Shown: positions 51,527 through 60,080, counted from the first letter of the stretch. The stretch is DNA of 64,000 nucleotides from Streptomyces nojiriensis (GCF_017639205.1 NZ_CP071139.1:8059501-8123500); one strand, 5' to 3'. A program made the numbers and translations. The notes: a model not told the origin generated them from the sequence alone.

Positions 51527-51559
51527 TACTCGCTCGGAGCGGCCTTCCCGGCAAGACAC

Positions 51560-51607
51560 TGACCGGATGGTGGACAGTTCGATCTCGAAGTGAAAGACGA
51601 TGCAGGT
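51560..51607 (-). promoter_or_regulatory. conserved box 2 upstream of the SfnB-like gene
   Basis: It contains TGACCGGATGGTGGAC, then GATCTCGAAGTGAAAGAC and ATGCAGG, a second copy of the element at 49512-49558 in the same orientation relative to its gene. Confidence 0.5.
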
Positions 51608-51711
51608 CAGGGGCCGGCCTGGGGGATCGGGGCGGCTGTCGGCAGGTGCTTTCCTATCCAATAAGTAGGGAAGTGTTGACGCGCGCCCGCCGTACGCCCC
51701 ACCATGTGGCC

Positions 51712-51795
51712 ATGCCCCTGTCCCAGCCGATGCTCGTACGCCGCAGGCACGTTGACTTCCGTCTCGTCGCCAGCGCCGTCTGCCGACCCGTCTAG
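51712..51795 (+). CDS. putative sulfur-type leader peptide
   Basis: A 27-residue ORF from ATG 51712 has the core LVRRRHVDFRLVASAVCRPV at its end, the same RRxHxD and SAxC pattern as the leader at 49335. It is on the plus strand, 220 bp before the winged-helix gene. A TTGACG-like -35 stands at 51676. Confidence 0.75.
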   Translation: MPLSQPMLVRRRHVDFRLVASAVCRPV

Positions 51796-52015
51796 GGCTT
51801 CTTCGACAGGGCGTTTCCCTGACGCGCACCGGTGTGCCGGATGCCGTCCCCCTCCGCACGCCGCGCACTTCGCGACCCCGGCCTTCGCGCCGTACGGGTC
51901 CGCCCGGCGTACGACGCGCCACCCTCCCGCTCGAATCCGTCGCGGAGACCCCTGCCCCGTCGTGGCCGGACACCCGGCATCCGTATCCGACTCCGAGCAG
52001 CCGAAGGGGTTCATC

Positions 52016-52543
52016 ATGACCACCGCAATTCCCGCACCCACACCCGCACTCCGCCGTTCCCCGGCCCCGCGCCTCCAACTGGTCGGCGACCGCCCGCCCT
52101 TCGTCTTCGTCGACGGGACCGATGGCGGTCGCGTCGGGTACCTCGTGTTCCTGCCGGCGCATGTCGACCCCGTGGCGGTGATGGGCGCGCACGGCGTACG
52201 TCCGGAGATCCAGCCCCTCGAGCCCGGGGCGCCTGCGGGACCCGACCACTGCGACGACGCCATCCGGGTCGACCGCGCACGTCGGCTGGTCGAGGTCGAC
52301 GGGCGCGAACTCGATCTCACCTACCTGGAGTTCGACCTCCTGGCCCACCTCGTGGCGCACCCGTACACGGTCCACACCCGGGATGCCCTCATCTCCGGCG
52401 TCTGGGGGTACGGGCACATCGGCGACGGCCGTACCGTCGACGTCCACGTGGCCAGGCTGCGCCGCAAGATCGGTCCCGCATACCGGGACCGCATATCCAC
52501 CGTGCGTCGCGTCGGCTACCGGTACGTTCCCGACCACCGGTAG
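52016..52543 (+). CDS. winged-helix (OmpR/PhoB-type) DNA-binding protein without receiver
   Basis: 175 residues from ATG 52016 (GAAGGGG upstream). The first 80 residues have no phosphoacceptor domain. The C-terminal 95 residues are a complete trans_reg_C winged helix: LTYLEFDLLAHLVAHPYTVHTRDALI, VWGYGHIGDGRTVDVHVARLRRK and RVGYRYV. Regulation must come by another signal than phosphorylation. The leader peptide in front suggests sulfur-dependent expression, so it may be a sulfur regulator. Confidence 0.85.
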   Translation: MTTAIPAPTPALRRSPAPRLQLVGDRPPFVFVDGTDGGRVGYLVFLPAHVDPVAVMGAHGVRPEIQPLEPGAPAGPDHCDDAIRVDRARRLVEVDGRELDLTYLEFDLLAHLVAHPYTVHTRDALISGVWGYGHIGDGRTVDVHVARLRRKIGPAYRDRISTVRRVGYRYVPDHR

Positions 52544-52547
52544 CCCC

Positions 52548-52571
52548 CGGGCCGGCCGGGCCGGCCGGTGT
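52548..52571. terminator. GC-rich repeated hairpin after winged-helix gene
   Basis: GGGCCGGCC occurs twice in tandem and can fold back on itself between two convergent genes. Confidence 0.4.
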
Positions 52572-52624
52572 GCCGTCGAGGAGTTCCCGCACCGGTGCCG
52601 CGCGGCGCCGCGTCAGCCGGTGCC

Positions 52625-53362
52625 TCAGCCGGATGTGCCGCGCCTCGCGGCATCGGCCTGCCGCCACTGCTCGGCCGCCTCGATCATGGTCCGGCCGACG
52701 TGCTCGAAGAAGTGGCCGATGTCCTGCATCCGGATGCCGGCGGGTGTCGTGGCGCCGAGGACCTGGGCGCTGCGCAGGGTGAAGTCGGCGAGCATGGCGT
52801 TCTGACGGGCGCTGGCCATCCAGCCGCGGAACCAGGCGTCGGCGTCGATGACGTACCGGTCCCGTCGCCGGCCGGTGTCGCGTTCCCGCCTGATGAGCTC
52901 CTGCTGTTCGAGTTCACCGACGGCCTTGGAGACGGACGCGGGGCTGACCTGGAGGCGCTGGGCGAGCTCGGCGGCGGTCAGGCTGCCTTCGTCGGTGACG
53001 TACAGGCACGTCAGCACTCGGGCGGTCATCCGCGGGAGACCCGTACCGACCATCATCGCCGTGAACTGTTCCTCCAGTTCGAGGACGGCCTCCGGGTCGC
53101 GACCGTGCATGGCGCTCGTGGCGGTCGGGGAGGTGGCCGGGGCCGGGGACTGCTTGCTGCGGCGGGCACGTCCTGTCGTGGCGCGATGGGCCGCGTCGGC
53201 CCGATAGGCGGCGGGACCGCCGTTGCGGGCCACCTCCCGGGTGACGGTGGAGATGGGCCTGCCCAGGCGCCCGGCGATGTCGGTGTAGCTGAGTCCTTCC
53301 CCCAATCCCCCGGCGATCGCCTGCCGTTCGTGGTGGGTCAGTCTGCCTCCGGGCATCGGCAT
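52625..53362 (-). CDS. HTH_38-MarR fusion transcriptional regulator (GbsR-like)
   Basis: 245 residues. The N-terminus (LTHHERQAIAGGLGEGLSYT, then IAGRLGRPISTVTREVARNGG) is a transposase-type HTH_38 domain of the IS30 kind. After a low-complexity linker, residues 90-235 form a MarR/GbsR winged helix (TAAELAQRLQVSPASVSKAVGELEQQELIRRE, split here into one helix-turn-helix). Two DNA-binding modules on one chain imply a long or bipartite operator. The intergenic region in front, toward the divergent membrane-protein gene, holds an exact 12-bp direct repeat. Confidence 0.82.
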   Translation of the reverse strand: MPMPGGRLTHHERQAIAGGLGEGLSYTDIAGRLGRPISTVTREVARNGGPAAYRADAAHRATTGRARRSKQSPAPATSPTATSAMHGRDPEAVLELEEQFTAMMVGTGLPRMTARVLTCLYVTDEGSLTAAELAQRLQVSPASVSKAVGELEQQELIRRERDTGRRRDRYVIDADAWFRGWMASARQNAMLADFTLRSAQVLGATTPAGIRMQDIGHFFEHVGRTMIEAAEQWRQADAARRGTSG

Positions 53363-53411
53363 TGCCTCCGTGTCGGGTCCGCGCGTGCGGTCAGTATTGC
53401 TTTCGCGGTCA

Positions 53412-53467
53412 GGTCATTGCAAGTCTCCTCCTGCTGTATTTGCATTCACCTCCATGGTCATTGCAAG
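53412..53467. promoter_or_regulatory. direct repeat GGTCATTGCAAG, 44 bp apart
   Basis: Exact copies at 53412-53423 and 53456-53467, with GGTCATTCGCGA as a partial third copy near 53548, lie in an AT-richer gap between the regulator and the membrane-protein gene. Likely operators of the regulator. Confidence 0.55.
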
Positions 53468-53622
53468 AGTTGCGTGCTTTGACCTGCATGATTCCCGACA
53501 GGTTCACCTTTTTGATTGACGAAAGAGTGAAAGCAATTTAGCTTTTGGTCATTCGCGAACGAGCGATGTGAACCGAGCCGGCCCGGGACGAGGGCTGCTC
53601 GTCGCCCTGATCGGAGCCCTTC

Positions 53623-54645
53623 ATGACGTCCTTACTCACACCCGTGCGCGGCTGGCACCGGCCGTTGGTGGTCTGCGCCGCGCTCATGTTCGCCCTGGTG
53701 CTGGTTTCCGGCGTCGGCACCCTCGTCGACGGACGGACCCTGCTGGACGAGTCGGTGTGGGTGAAGCCGCTCAAGTTCGGCCTCGCCTTCGGCCTCTACG
53801 CGGCCACGCTGGCATGGCTGCTGACGAAGCCGACCAGGGGCAGGCGGCTGGGACGGTGGCTGGGTACCGTCTTCGCGGTGGCCGCCACCGTGGAGGTGGG
53901 CGCCATCACCGCCCAGGCGGCGCGCGGCACCTTCAGTCACTTCAACGCGGACCGGACCGACCCGGTCACCCTGGCCCTGGTCCCGCTCCTCACCTTCGGC
54001 GTGATGGTCATCGTCATCGCGCAGTTGGTCCTCGCGGTCGTCGTCCTGATCCAGCGCACCGGCGGAGCGGCGCTGAACCGCGCCATCCGCGCCGGCCTCG
54101 CGCTCGCCACCTTCGGCATGGTCGTACCGGTCTTCTGGATGGTCACCGAGATCCACTCCCGTACGGTGACCGACGCCAACGGCCACTCCGTCCGGATGTA
54201 CCAGGGCCACGGCATCGGCGACCCCGACGGCCACGGCATGCCCCTCACCAACTGGAGCGTGACCGGCGGCGACTTCCGGGTACCGCACTTCTTCGCCCTG
54301 CACGGCATCCAGGTGCTCCTCCTGATCACCGCGGTACTGGCCGCCCTGGCCGCCGAGCGCGTATGGCTGCGCGACGAGAAGGTACGGGCCCGCCTGGTCG
54401 GCAGTGCAGTCCTCGGCTACACGGGGCTGGTCGCGGTGGTGACCTGGCAGGCGTGGCGCGGACAGTCCCTGATCCATCCGGACGCCGCCACCCTCCTCGC
54501 CCTCGCCGCGGTGCTGCTGCTCACGGCGGGGACCACCGCACGAGTGATCGTGACCGCCAAGCGCACGACCGCCGAGCGCACGGCCGCCGAGCGCGCCACA
54601 CCTCAACCGGCCGGGTGCCCCGTGCCTGCCCACCCGGCACGCTGA
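53623..54645 (+). CDS. multi-pass membrane protein of unknown function
   Basis: 340 residues with seven or eight hydrophobic helices (e.g. LVVCAALMFALVLVSGVG, KPLKFGLAFGLYAATLAWLL, PLLTFGVMVIVIAQLVLAVV). Between helices 5 and 6 is an extracytoplasmic loop with His and Asp residues (GHGIGDPDGHGMPLTNWS). The last 35 residues are cytoplasmic and rich in R, T and A. I do not recognise the family. It is divergent from the HTH-MarR regulator, which probably controls it, and is followed by a hydrolase gene on the same strand. Confidence 0.75.
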   Translation: MTSLLTPVRGWHRPLVVCAALMFALVLVSGVGTLVDGRTLLDESVWVKPLKFGLAFGLYAATLAWLLTKPTRGRRLGRWLGTVFAVAATVEVGAITAQAARGTFSHFNADRTDPVTLALVPLLTFGVMVIVIAQLVLAVVVLIQRTGGAALNRAIRAGLALATFGMVVPVFWMVTEIHSRTVTDANGHSVRMYQGHGIGDPDGHGMPLTNWSVTGGDFRVPHFFALHGIQVLLLITAVLAALAAERVWLRDEKVRARLVGSAVLGYTGLVAVVTWQAWRGQSLIHPDAATLLALAAVLLLTAGTTARVIVTAKRTTAERTAAERATPQPAGCPVPAHPAR

Positions 54646-54694
54646 CGTCACTTCCCTGAACCGGCGAACCGAACTCCCGAGAGGAAGAACCGAC

Positions 54695-55807
54695 ATGAGC
54701 AGGCAGCCCTTCTCCACCGCGGCCACCCCCGACCGCTCCGCACTGCAGGACGTGCTGGACCGCGCCACCGCCCCGGGCGGCGCTCCCGGCATCGTCGTCG
54801 ACGTACGGGACGGCCACGGCGCGTGGTTCGGCTCGGCGGGCGTCTCCGACACCGGGACCGGGGAGGAGCGCCGGCCGTCCGAGCGGTTCCGGATCGGGAG
54901 CGCGACGAAGGCGTTCACCGCCACCCTGGTCCTGCAGCTGGCGGCCGAAGGCCGGCTGGACCTGGACGACACGATGGAGCAGTGGCTTCCCGGGATGGTG
55001 GAGGGCAACGGCTACCACGGCGGTGCGATCACCATCCGGCAGTTGCTCAACCACACCAGCGGCATCTTCAACTACGGCAACGACGCGCAGTTCTTCGCGA
55101 AGGGCACCGGCGCTGCGTGGTTCCGGCACCGCTACGACACCCACGCACCCGAGCAGTTGATCAGGATCGGCCTGGCCACCCCACCGTCCTTCGCTCCGGG
55201 GGACGCCTTCCTGTACTCCAACACCAACTACTTCCTGGCCGCCCTGATCGTCGAGAAGGCCACGGGCGGGACGCTCGCCGAAGCGCTCACCCGGCGGATC
55301 GTCCACCCCCTGGGGCTCACCGGGACCTACCTGCCGGGCACGGAACCGACCATCCGAGGGCCGCACCCCCGGCACTACTCCACCCTCTTCGCCGCCGACG
55401 CCCGGCCCGAGGTCCACGACGCGACCGAGATGAACCAGTCCTTCGCCTGGGCGGCCGGCGGCATCATCTCGACCCTGGGCGACCTGCAGCGATTCTTCGG
55501 CGCCCTGCTCCAAGGCCGCCTGCTGCCGGCCGAACAGCAGCAGGAGATGTTCACCACCGTGGCGACCGCGGGACCCGTCCCCTGGATCCCGGGCACCCGG
55601 TACGGCCTGGGCGTGTTCTCCTGGGCACTGCCGTCCGGCGTCACGGTCTGGGGCAACGCGGGTGCGACGTACGGCTCGTGGACCTGCGCCATGGGCTCCC
55701 GTGACGGCGAGCACCTGCTCACCAGCCAGGTCAACGGCGACTGGAGTGGCCTGGGCGTCTTCGCTGACATCCTCACCGCCGAATTCGACGCGACGGCCGG
55801 AAGCTGA
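54695..55807 (+). CDS. serine hydrolase, beta-lactamase/DD-peptidase fold (class C)
   Basis: 370 residues. Catalytic SxxK is GSATKAFTATL near residue 69, YSN (FLYSNTNYFLAALI) near residue 172, and the WAAGGIISTLGDLQRF helix is typical. The third motif, usually HxG, is changed to WGNAGATYG near residue 320. There is no signal peptide, so an intracellular esterase-like role is more likely than cell-wall peptidase. The ATG follows GAGAGGAAG. The gene ends in a 14-bp tandem duplication. Confidence 0.88.
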   Translation: MSRQPFSTAATPDRSALQDVLDRATAPGGAPGIVVDVRDGHGAWFGSAGVSDTGTGEERRPSERFRIGSATKAFTATLVLQLAAEGRLDLDDTMEQWLPGMVEGNGYHGGAITIRQLLNHTSGIFNYGNDAQFFAKGTGAAWFRHRYDTHAPEQLIRIGLATPPSFAPGDAFLYSNTNYFLAALIVEKATGGTLAEALTRRIVHPLGLTGTYLPGTEPTIRGPHPRHYSTLFAADARPEVHDATEMNQSFAWAAGGIISTLGDLQRFFGALLQGRLLPAEQQQEMFTTVATAGPVPWIPGTRYGLGVFSWALPSGVTVWGNAGATYGSWTCAMGSRDGEHLLTSQVNGDWSGLGVFADILTAEFDATAGS

Positions 55808-55820
55808 CGGCCGGAAGCTG
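55793..55820. repeat. 14-bp tandem duplication at a stop codon
   Basis: ACGGCCGGAAGCTG occurs twice in tandem with a partial third copy. The stop TGA of the hydrolase spans the unit boundary. Confidence 0.8.
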
Positions 55821-55834
55821 ACGTCCGGGAGCCC

Positions 55835-55945
55835 CCCGGCCACCGGACGTCGAGCAGCAGCTTCCGCCGGCCGATCAGCCTGCCGGGATGGGTGATGAGG
55901 ATCTCCAGGAGGTGCCACTCGGCGGGGGTCGGCCCCCTGACGGCG
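55835..55945 (-). pseudogene. kdpE winged-helix fragment
   Basis: The minus strand reads GPTPAEWHLLEILITHPGRL and IGRRKLLLDVRWPG, matching the start of the KdpE winged helix (LTPTEWHLLE...NPGrLv...LLqeVWGP). No receiver domain or recognition helix remains and there is no start. It lies beside the KdpD-like sensor gene on the same strand. Confidence 0.65.
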
Positions 55946-55971
55946 CAGGTCGGCAGGCCACCTCCGGTGCG

Positions 55972-56730
55972 TCAGACCTGGCGGGGCAGGCCGGCCGAAT
56001 CCAGGGCGACACCGGCCTGCGCGGCCAGCGTGACGGCTACCAGGCGGGCCTCCTCGGGCGGCAGGGGCCGGCCGGGGTACGGGTCGAGCAGGAAGCGGCC
56101 GTAGTAGTGCCCGCCACCGACGGCGCGCAGCTCCGTCTCGCCCTCCGGCCACTCGGTGTACTCGGTGATCCGACTGCCACGGCGCAGCCAGAGGCTGCCG
56201 TCGTGCTCCAGCCGCGGCAGGTGCCCCATCAGGGTTCCGTACTCGAAGCGGCAGCCGCGCAGCTCCAGCAGGCCCACGAGCTCCCGGCGGGCGTACTCGA
56301 CCACCGCCTCCGGCGAGGCGCCGTCCTCGGCGAGGCGGGCGGTGCCCTGGAGGCTCGACAGGTGTGCCGCGTCCGTGACCGCGACCGCTTGGAGCCGACG
56401 GGTACGGGCCGCCAGCTGGGAGACGATCAGCCCGACGGCGAGGAGGAGGACCGCCGTCTGGATCTCGTCACCGTCGGCGATGGTGAACTGCTGGTAGGGC
56501 CTGGTCAGGAAGAAGTCGAACCACGCCGCCGCCGAAAGGGCGGCCAGCGCGCCGGCCGCCCGCGTACCCAGGGAGGCGACCGCGACCACCACGACGACCA
56601 TGATCAGTGCCTCGTTCGTCGCCGAAAGGTCGGTACGGAAGGGCACGAGCGCGAGCGCGACGAGGAAGGGGGCCACGAGGGCCGCGACCAGTGCGAGGGG
56701 GTCGTGGAGCCGGGACCAGTAGCCGGACAT
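55972..56730 (-). CDS. KdpD-like DUF4118 membrane sensor without kinase domain
   Basis: 252 residues from ATG 56730 (GGGAGG upstream). Four helices near residues 10-110 (LALVAALVAPFLVALALVPF, ALIMVVVVVAVASLG, FDFFLTRPYQQFTI and the next one) match the DUF4118 region of KdpD, followed by a GAF-like segment. No H-box or ATPase domain is present. It may be a remnant of a potassium sensor or a stand-alone family known in Streptomyces. The kdpE fragment next to it favours decay of a kdpDE locus. Confidence 0.8.
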   Translation of the reverse strand: MSGYWSRLHDPLALVAALVAPFLVALALVPFRTDLSATNEALIMVVVVVAVASLGTRAAGALAALSAAAWFDFFLTRPYQQFTIADGDEIQTAVLLLAVGLIVSQLAARTRRLQAVAVTDAAHLSSLQGTARLAEDGASPEAVVEYARRELVGLLELRGCRFEYGTLMGHLPRLEHDGSLWLRRGSRITEYTEWPEGETELRAVGGGHYYGRFLLDPYPGRPLPPEEARLVAVTLAAQAGVALDSAGLPRQV

Positions 56731-56927
56731 GTGAGGCCTCCCGTCCGGACGAGCCGATGGTGACGGAGAGCGTCGCTCAGAACTCCTCGAGTTCAAGCCT
56801 GCCCCTTTGCGGGGGCGGCGCAACGCGGGGCACCGCACCTTGACGGACCCCGTACGCCGTTCCCACCCGTGCGTACGGCACGCGTGGCGGCCACCGCGTA
56901 CGAGCCGCCGCCGCCCGATCGCATTTT

Positions 56928-56943
56928 TAGGTCATCTGACCTA
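56928..56943. promoter_or_regulatory. TetR-type operator
   Basis: TAGGTCA-TC-TGACCTA is a perfect 16-bp inverted repeat 12 bases before the ATG of the oxidoreductase-TetR operon. The position suits autorepression by the TetR protein encoded second. Confidence 0.7.
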
Positions 56944-56954
56944 GGATTCTGGAC

Positions 56955-58088
56955 ATGATCACCGAACGGCACGACGAACTGCGTCCGGACCCCTCCGGCC
57001 CCGTACTGATCACCGGCGGATACGGCACCGTGGGCGCCGAGATCGCCCGCATCCTGGCCGTGGACACCCCGACCCTGCTCACCGGCCGCAACCCCGGCCG
57101 GGGCGAGGCGCTCGCCGCCGAAGTCGGGGGCGAGGTGCGTGCCTGGGACCTGGCGGACCCGTCCCCCTTCCGGGCCGGCGTCCGGGCCGTCATCAGCTCG
57201 GTCAACGACCCCGAGGACCGGGTGCTGGCCGCCGCCGCGGCCGGCGGCGTGCCCTACGTCGACATCACCCGGTGGACGGGCCGCCTGCAGCGGGCCGTCA
57301 CCGTCGCCGCCCTGCTCCGACCGGCCGCCCCGGTGCTGCTGTCCTCCGCCTGGATGGGTGGGGTCAGCAGCCTGGTGGCGGCTGCGCTGGCCGCGGAGCT
57401 GGGCGGCGCCGAGCAGGTCGAGATCGCCGTTCGGTGGGACATGGCCGACCGGGCCGGGGCGGATTCCGTCGAGTTCATGGACCGGCTGGGCGTGGCGTTC
57501 GAGGTGGTGGACGGCGGGAGGCGCCGGCTCGCCTCCCCGATGACGGAGTCCCGTACGGTGGCCATCGGCGGAACGCCCGTACGCGTCGCGCGCATCGACA
57601 CTCCGGAGCAGTTCACCCTGCCGCTGACCCTCGGCACCACCACCGCAGCCACCCGCATCGGGTTCAGCTCCCCGGCCGCGACCCGGGCGCTCCTCGCGCT
57701 GCGGGGCACGGGATTCTTCCGCTGGGCCGGCGGGGAACGCTGGGCCCCCGCGCGCCGGGCCCTGCTCCACTCGCCGGGCGACGGTGGTACGGCCCGGCTG
57801 CGCGTGGACGTCACCCATCGCGGGCGCACGCGTACCGCGACCGTGACCGACCCGCTCGGCCAGCACCATCTGACGGCGGTCGGAGCCGTCGTAGGCCTGC
57901 GCCGCGTCCTCGGCACCGACGGTTCCCCCGCCCCCCGGGGCGTGGTCTTCCCCGAACAGCATCCGGATCCCGCCCGCGCGGTCGAGCTGCTCGCCGCACA
58001 CGGTGTCGCCCTCGCCTTCGACTCCTTCGACGAGGGCGGTGCCGTCGGTACGGGCCGCGGCCGGGCCGGAACGCAGGCCGCCGCATGA
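56955..58088 (+). CDS. saccharopine dehydrogenase-like NAD(P)-binding protein
   Basis: 377 residues. The N-terminal Rossmann motif is VLITGGYGTVGAEIARIL, with the class-typical AVISSVNDPEDRVLAAAAAGGVPYVDITR following, as in saccharopine dehydrogenase-family proteins of unknown substrate. The rest is a mixed alpha/beta domain. The ATG at 56955 lies just after the palindromic operator, so the mRNA leader is very short. The next gene, a TetR regulator, overlaps as ATGA and probably represses it. Confidence 0.85.
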   Translation: MITERHDELRPDPSGPVLITGGYGTVGAEIARILAVDTPTLLTGRNPGRGEALAAEVGGEVRAWDLADPSPFRAGVRAVISSVNDPEDRVLAAAAAGGVPYVDITRWTGRLQRAVTVAALLRPAAPVLLSSAWMGGVSSLVAAALAAELGGAEQVEIAVRWDMADRAGADSVEFMDRLGVAFEVVDGGRRRLASPMTESRTVAIGGTPVRVARIDTPEQFTLPLTLGTTTAATRIGFSSPAATRALLALRGTGFFRWAGGERWAPARRALLHSPGDGGTARLRVDVTHRGRTRTATVTDPLGQHHLTAVGAVVGLRRVLGTDGSPAPRGVVFPEQHPDPARAVELLAAHGVALAFDSFDEGGAVGTGRGRAGTQAAA

Positions 58089-58690
58089 GCGCCGCGACCG
58101 GACCGACCGCCAAGGGCCGCCAGCGGCGTACGGCCCTCCTCGACGCGGCCGAGCACGTCCTCACCGGCGCCGGAGGGTCCGAACTGACCCTGCGGGCGGT
58201 CGCCGAGGAGGCCGGCGTCCGGCTGGGCCACCTCCAGTACTACTTCCCGACCCGTGCCGCCCTCCTTTCGGCGCTCCTCGACCGCATCCTCGCCTCGTCC
58301 TTGGAACGGGTCACCGCCCTGACCGTCGCGCCCGCGCACGGCAGCGGCCGCGAAGCCCTGCTCGACGCGATCCTCTCCGACCACGACGATCCGCGCCTGG
58401 TGCGGCTGTTCACCGAGGTGTGGGCACTGGCCGCGCACGACGAGGAAGCGGCCTCGGCGGTCCGCGCCTTCTACGGCCAGTACGTCACGCACGTGGCCGC
58501 GTTCGTCCGGGACCAGGCGCCGGGCCTCAGCGCCGCCGAAGCGCAGCACAGGGCCGAGGTGTTCGTCATGCTGATGGAGGGGGCCGCCCTGTTCCGCTCC
58601 GGCGTCACCGGCCGCCGCACGGCCGCCACCGACGCCCGCCTGCGCGAGGCCGCGCTCACCCTGCTCGGGGGCACTGTCCACCCCGCGTAG
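58085..58690 (+). CDS. TetR family repressor
   Basis: 201 residues. The helix-turn-helix is LTLRAVAEEAGVRLGHLQYYFPTRAALL at 40-67. The ligand domain follows the BetI-like pattern with VRLFTEVWALAAHDEEA. The ATG overlaps the oxidoreductase stop. It likely binds the palindrome at 56928-56943 and is released by a substrate or product of the oxidoreductase. Confidence 0.9.
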   Translation: MSAATGPTAKGRQRRTALLDAAEHVLTGAGGSELTLRAVAEEAGVRLGHLQYYFPTRAALLSALLDRILASSLERVTALTVAPAHGSGREALLDAILSDHDDPRLVRLFTEVWALAAHDEEAASAVRAFYGQYVTHVAAFVRDQAPGLSAAEAQHRAEVFVMLMEGAALFRSGVTGRRTAATDARLREAALTLLGGTVHPA

Positions 58691-59021
58691 GCGGATGCCG
58701 CGCGGCCTGTGTCGGACCGCCGCGCCCGCAGGTGCGTACGGGCGGGGATGGCCTCGGGCCACCCCATGACGGGACCTTGACGGCGGCGGTCCGAGTCCGT
58801 ACGGATCACTGACGGCGCCGAGCCGGGACTGCCGCACCACCCGAGCCGCGCCGCCGGTCGGGGCCCGCCCGGGCCGACCGGCTCGCGCCCTCGGGACCTG
58901 CACATTCGACCCGGAGGGCAGTCACCGGGACCGGCTGCGAGGACATCTCTGCTGAGTCGGAGGAGCATCTATTGCTGGGGGCCTGTACGGCGCACATCGG
59001 TCGGCCGTGAGGAGGAAGGCC
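58691..59021. other. 331-bp gap before the CorA gene
   Basis: No gene is evident. A hairpin with 9-bp arms GCCGGTCGG/CCGACCGGC (58853-58882) and a strong GAGGAGGAAGG ribosome site near 59010 are the visible elements. I found no convincing M-box. Confidence 0.5.
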
Positions 59022-60080
59022 ATGATCGTCGACTGCGCACACTACCGCGACGGGCGTCGACAGCATGAGGGCGCGATGCCCCTGGAGCAGGCGGCCGCGC
59101 GCTGTCGGCAAGGCGGATTCGTCTGGCTGGGCGTCTTCGAACCGGGTCCCGAGGAACTGGACCGGGTCCGCGAGATCTTCGGACTGCACGAGCTCGCCGT
59201 CGAGGACGCCGCGGCCTTCCACCTGCGGCCGAAGGCCGAGCAGTACGAGGACGGCACCGAACTGATCATCCTGCGCACGGCCCGCTACGACGACGAGCGC
59301 GAGGAGATCGACACCGGCGAGATCAGCATCTTCCTCGCCGACCACTTCGTGATCACCGTCCGCCAGGGCATCGCGAGCGAGCTGCACGAAGCGCGGAGCC
59401 GGCTCGAAAGCCGCCCCGAACTGCTCAAGACCGGCAGCGCCGCCACGCTGTGGGCGATCCTCGACCAGGTCGTCGACAGCTACGCGCCGGTCGTCGGCGA
59501 ACTGGAGCGCGACATCGAGCAGATCGAGGCCACGGTGTTCTCCGGGGAGGTCGCCCCGACCGAACGGATCTACTCCCTGCGCCGTGAGGCCACCGACTTC
59601 TACCGGGCCGTACACCCGCTGCTCGCCGTGCTCACCAGGCGGCTGCAGCCCGGCAAGACGCCGCCCCCGCTCCAGCCGTACATGCGTGACGTGCACGACC
59701 ACCTGCTGCTGGTCAACGAGGAGGTCGCCGCCCAACGCGACCTCCTGACCACCGTCCTGGAAGCGAACATCGCGGTGATCTCCGTAGAGCAGAACAAGAT
59801 CAACCTTCGGCAGAGCGCCACGATGGAAAGGCTAACGATCCTCGCGAGCGTGTTTCTCCCGCTGTCCTTCGTGGTCGGCTTCTTCGGGCAGAACTTCGCG
59901 TGGCTGGTCACCCACATCAGCAGTTTCGAGGCGTTCCTCACCCTCACCCTCCTCGGGGTGCTGCTGCCGTGCCTGATGCTGTACGTCTGGCTGCGCCGAC
60001 GGCGAGGCCGGCCGGCACCGCCGATTCCCGAGGCGACCCACACCACCGGCTGGCAGGCCCCGGCAGCCTCCCGGAGGTGA
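59022..60080 (+). CDS. corA: CorA-family divalent cation channel, GQN variant
   Basis: 352 residues. Long cytoplasmic helices (RDIEQIEATVFSGEVAPTER, then LLTTVLEANIAVISVEQNKI) lead into two membrane helices. The pore loop reads GFFGQNFAW, so the GMN selectivity motif is GQN. The second helix and a basic tail follow. CorA proteins admit Mg, Co or Ni and form pentamers. Variant loops are known in CorA-like families and may alter selectivity. The ATG at 59022 has GAGGAGGAAGG upstream. Confidence 0.92.
   Translation: MIVDCAHYRDGRRQHEGAMPLEQAAARCRQGGFVWLGVFEPGPEELDRVREIFGLHELAVEDAAAFHLRPKAEQYEDGTELIILRTARYDDEREEIDTGEISIFLADHFVITVRQGIASELHEARSRLESRPELLKTGSAATLWAILDQVVDSYAPVVGELERDIEQIEATVFSGEVAPTERIYSLRREATDFYRAVHPLLAVLTRRLQPGKTPPPLQPYMRDVHDHLLLVNEEVAAQRDLLTTVLEANIAVISVEQNKINLRQSATMERLTILASVFLPLSFVVGFFGQNFAWLVTHISSFEAFLTLTLLGVLLPCLMLYVWLRRRRGRPAPPIPEATHTTGWQAPAASRR

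Noticed and set aside
58691-59021. Magnesium riboswitch (M-box) before corA
   Set aside because: A hairpin is present but I could not match the conserved M-box core.
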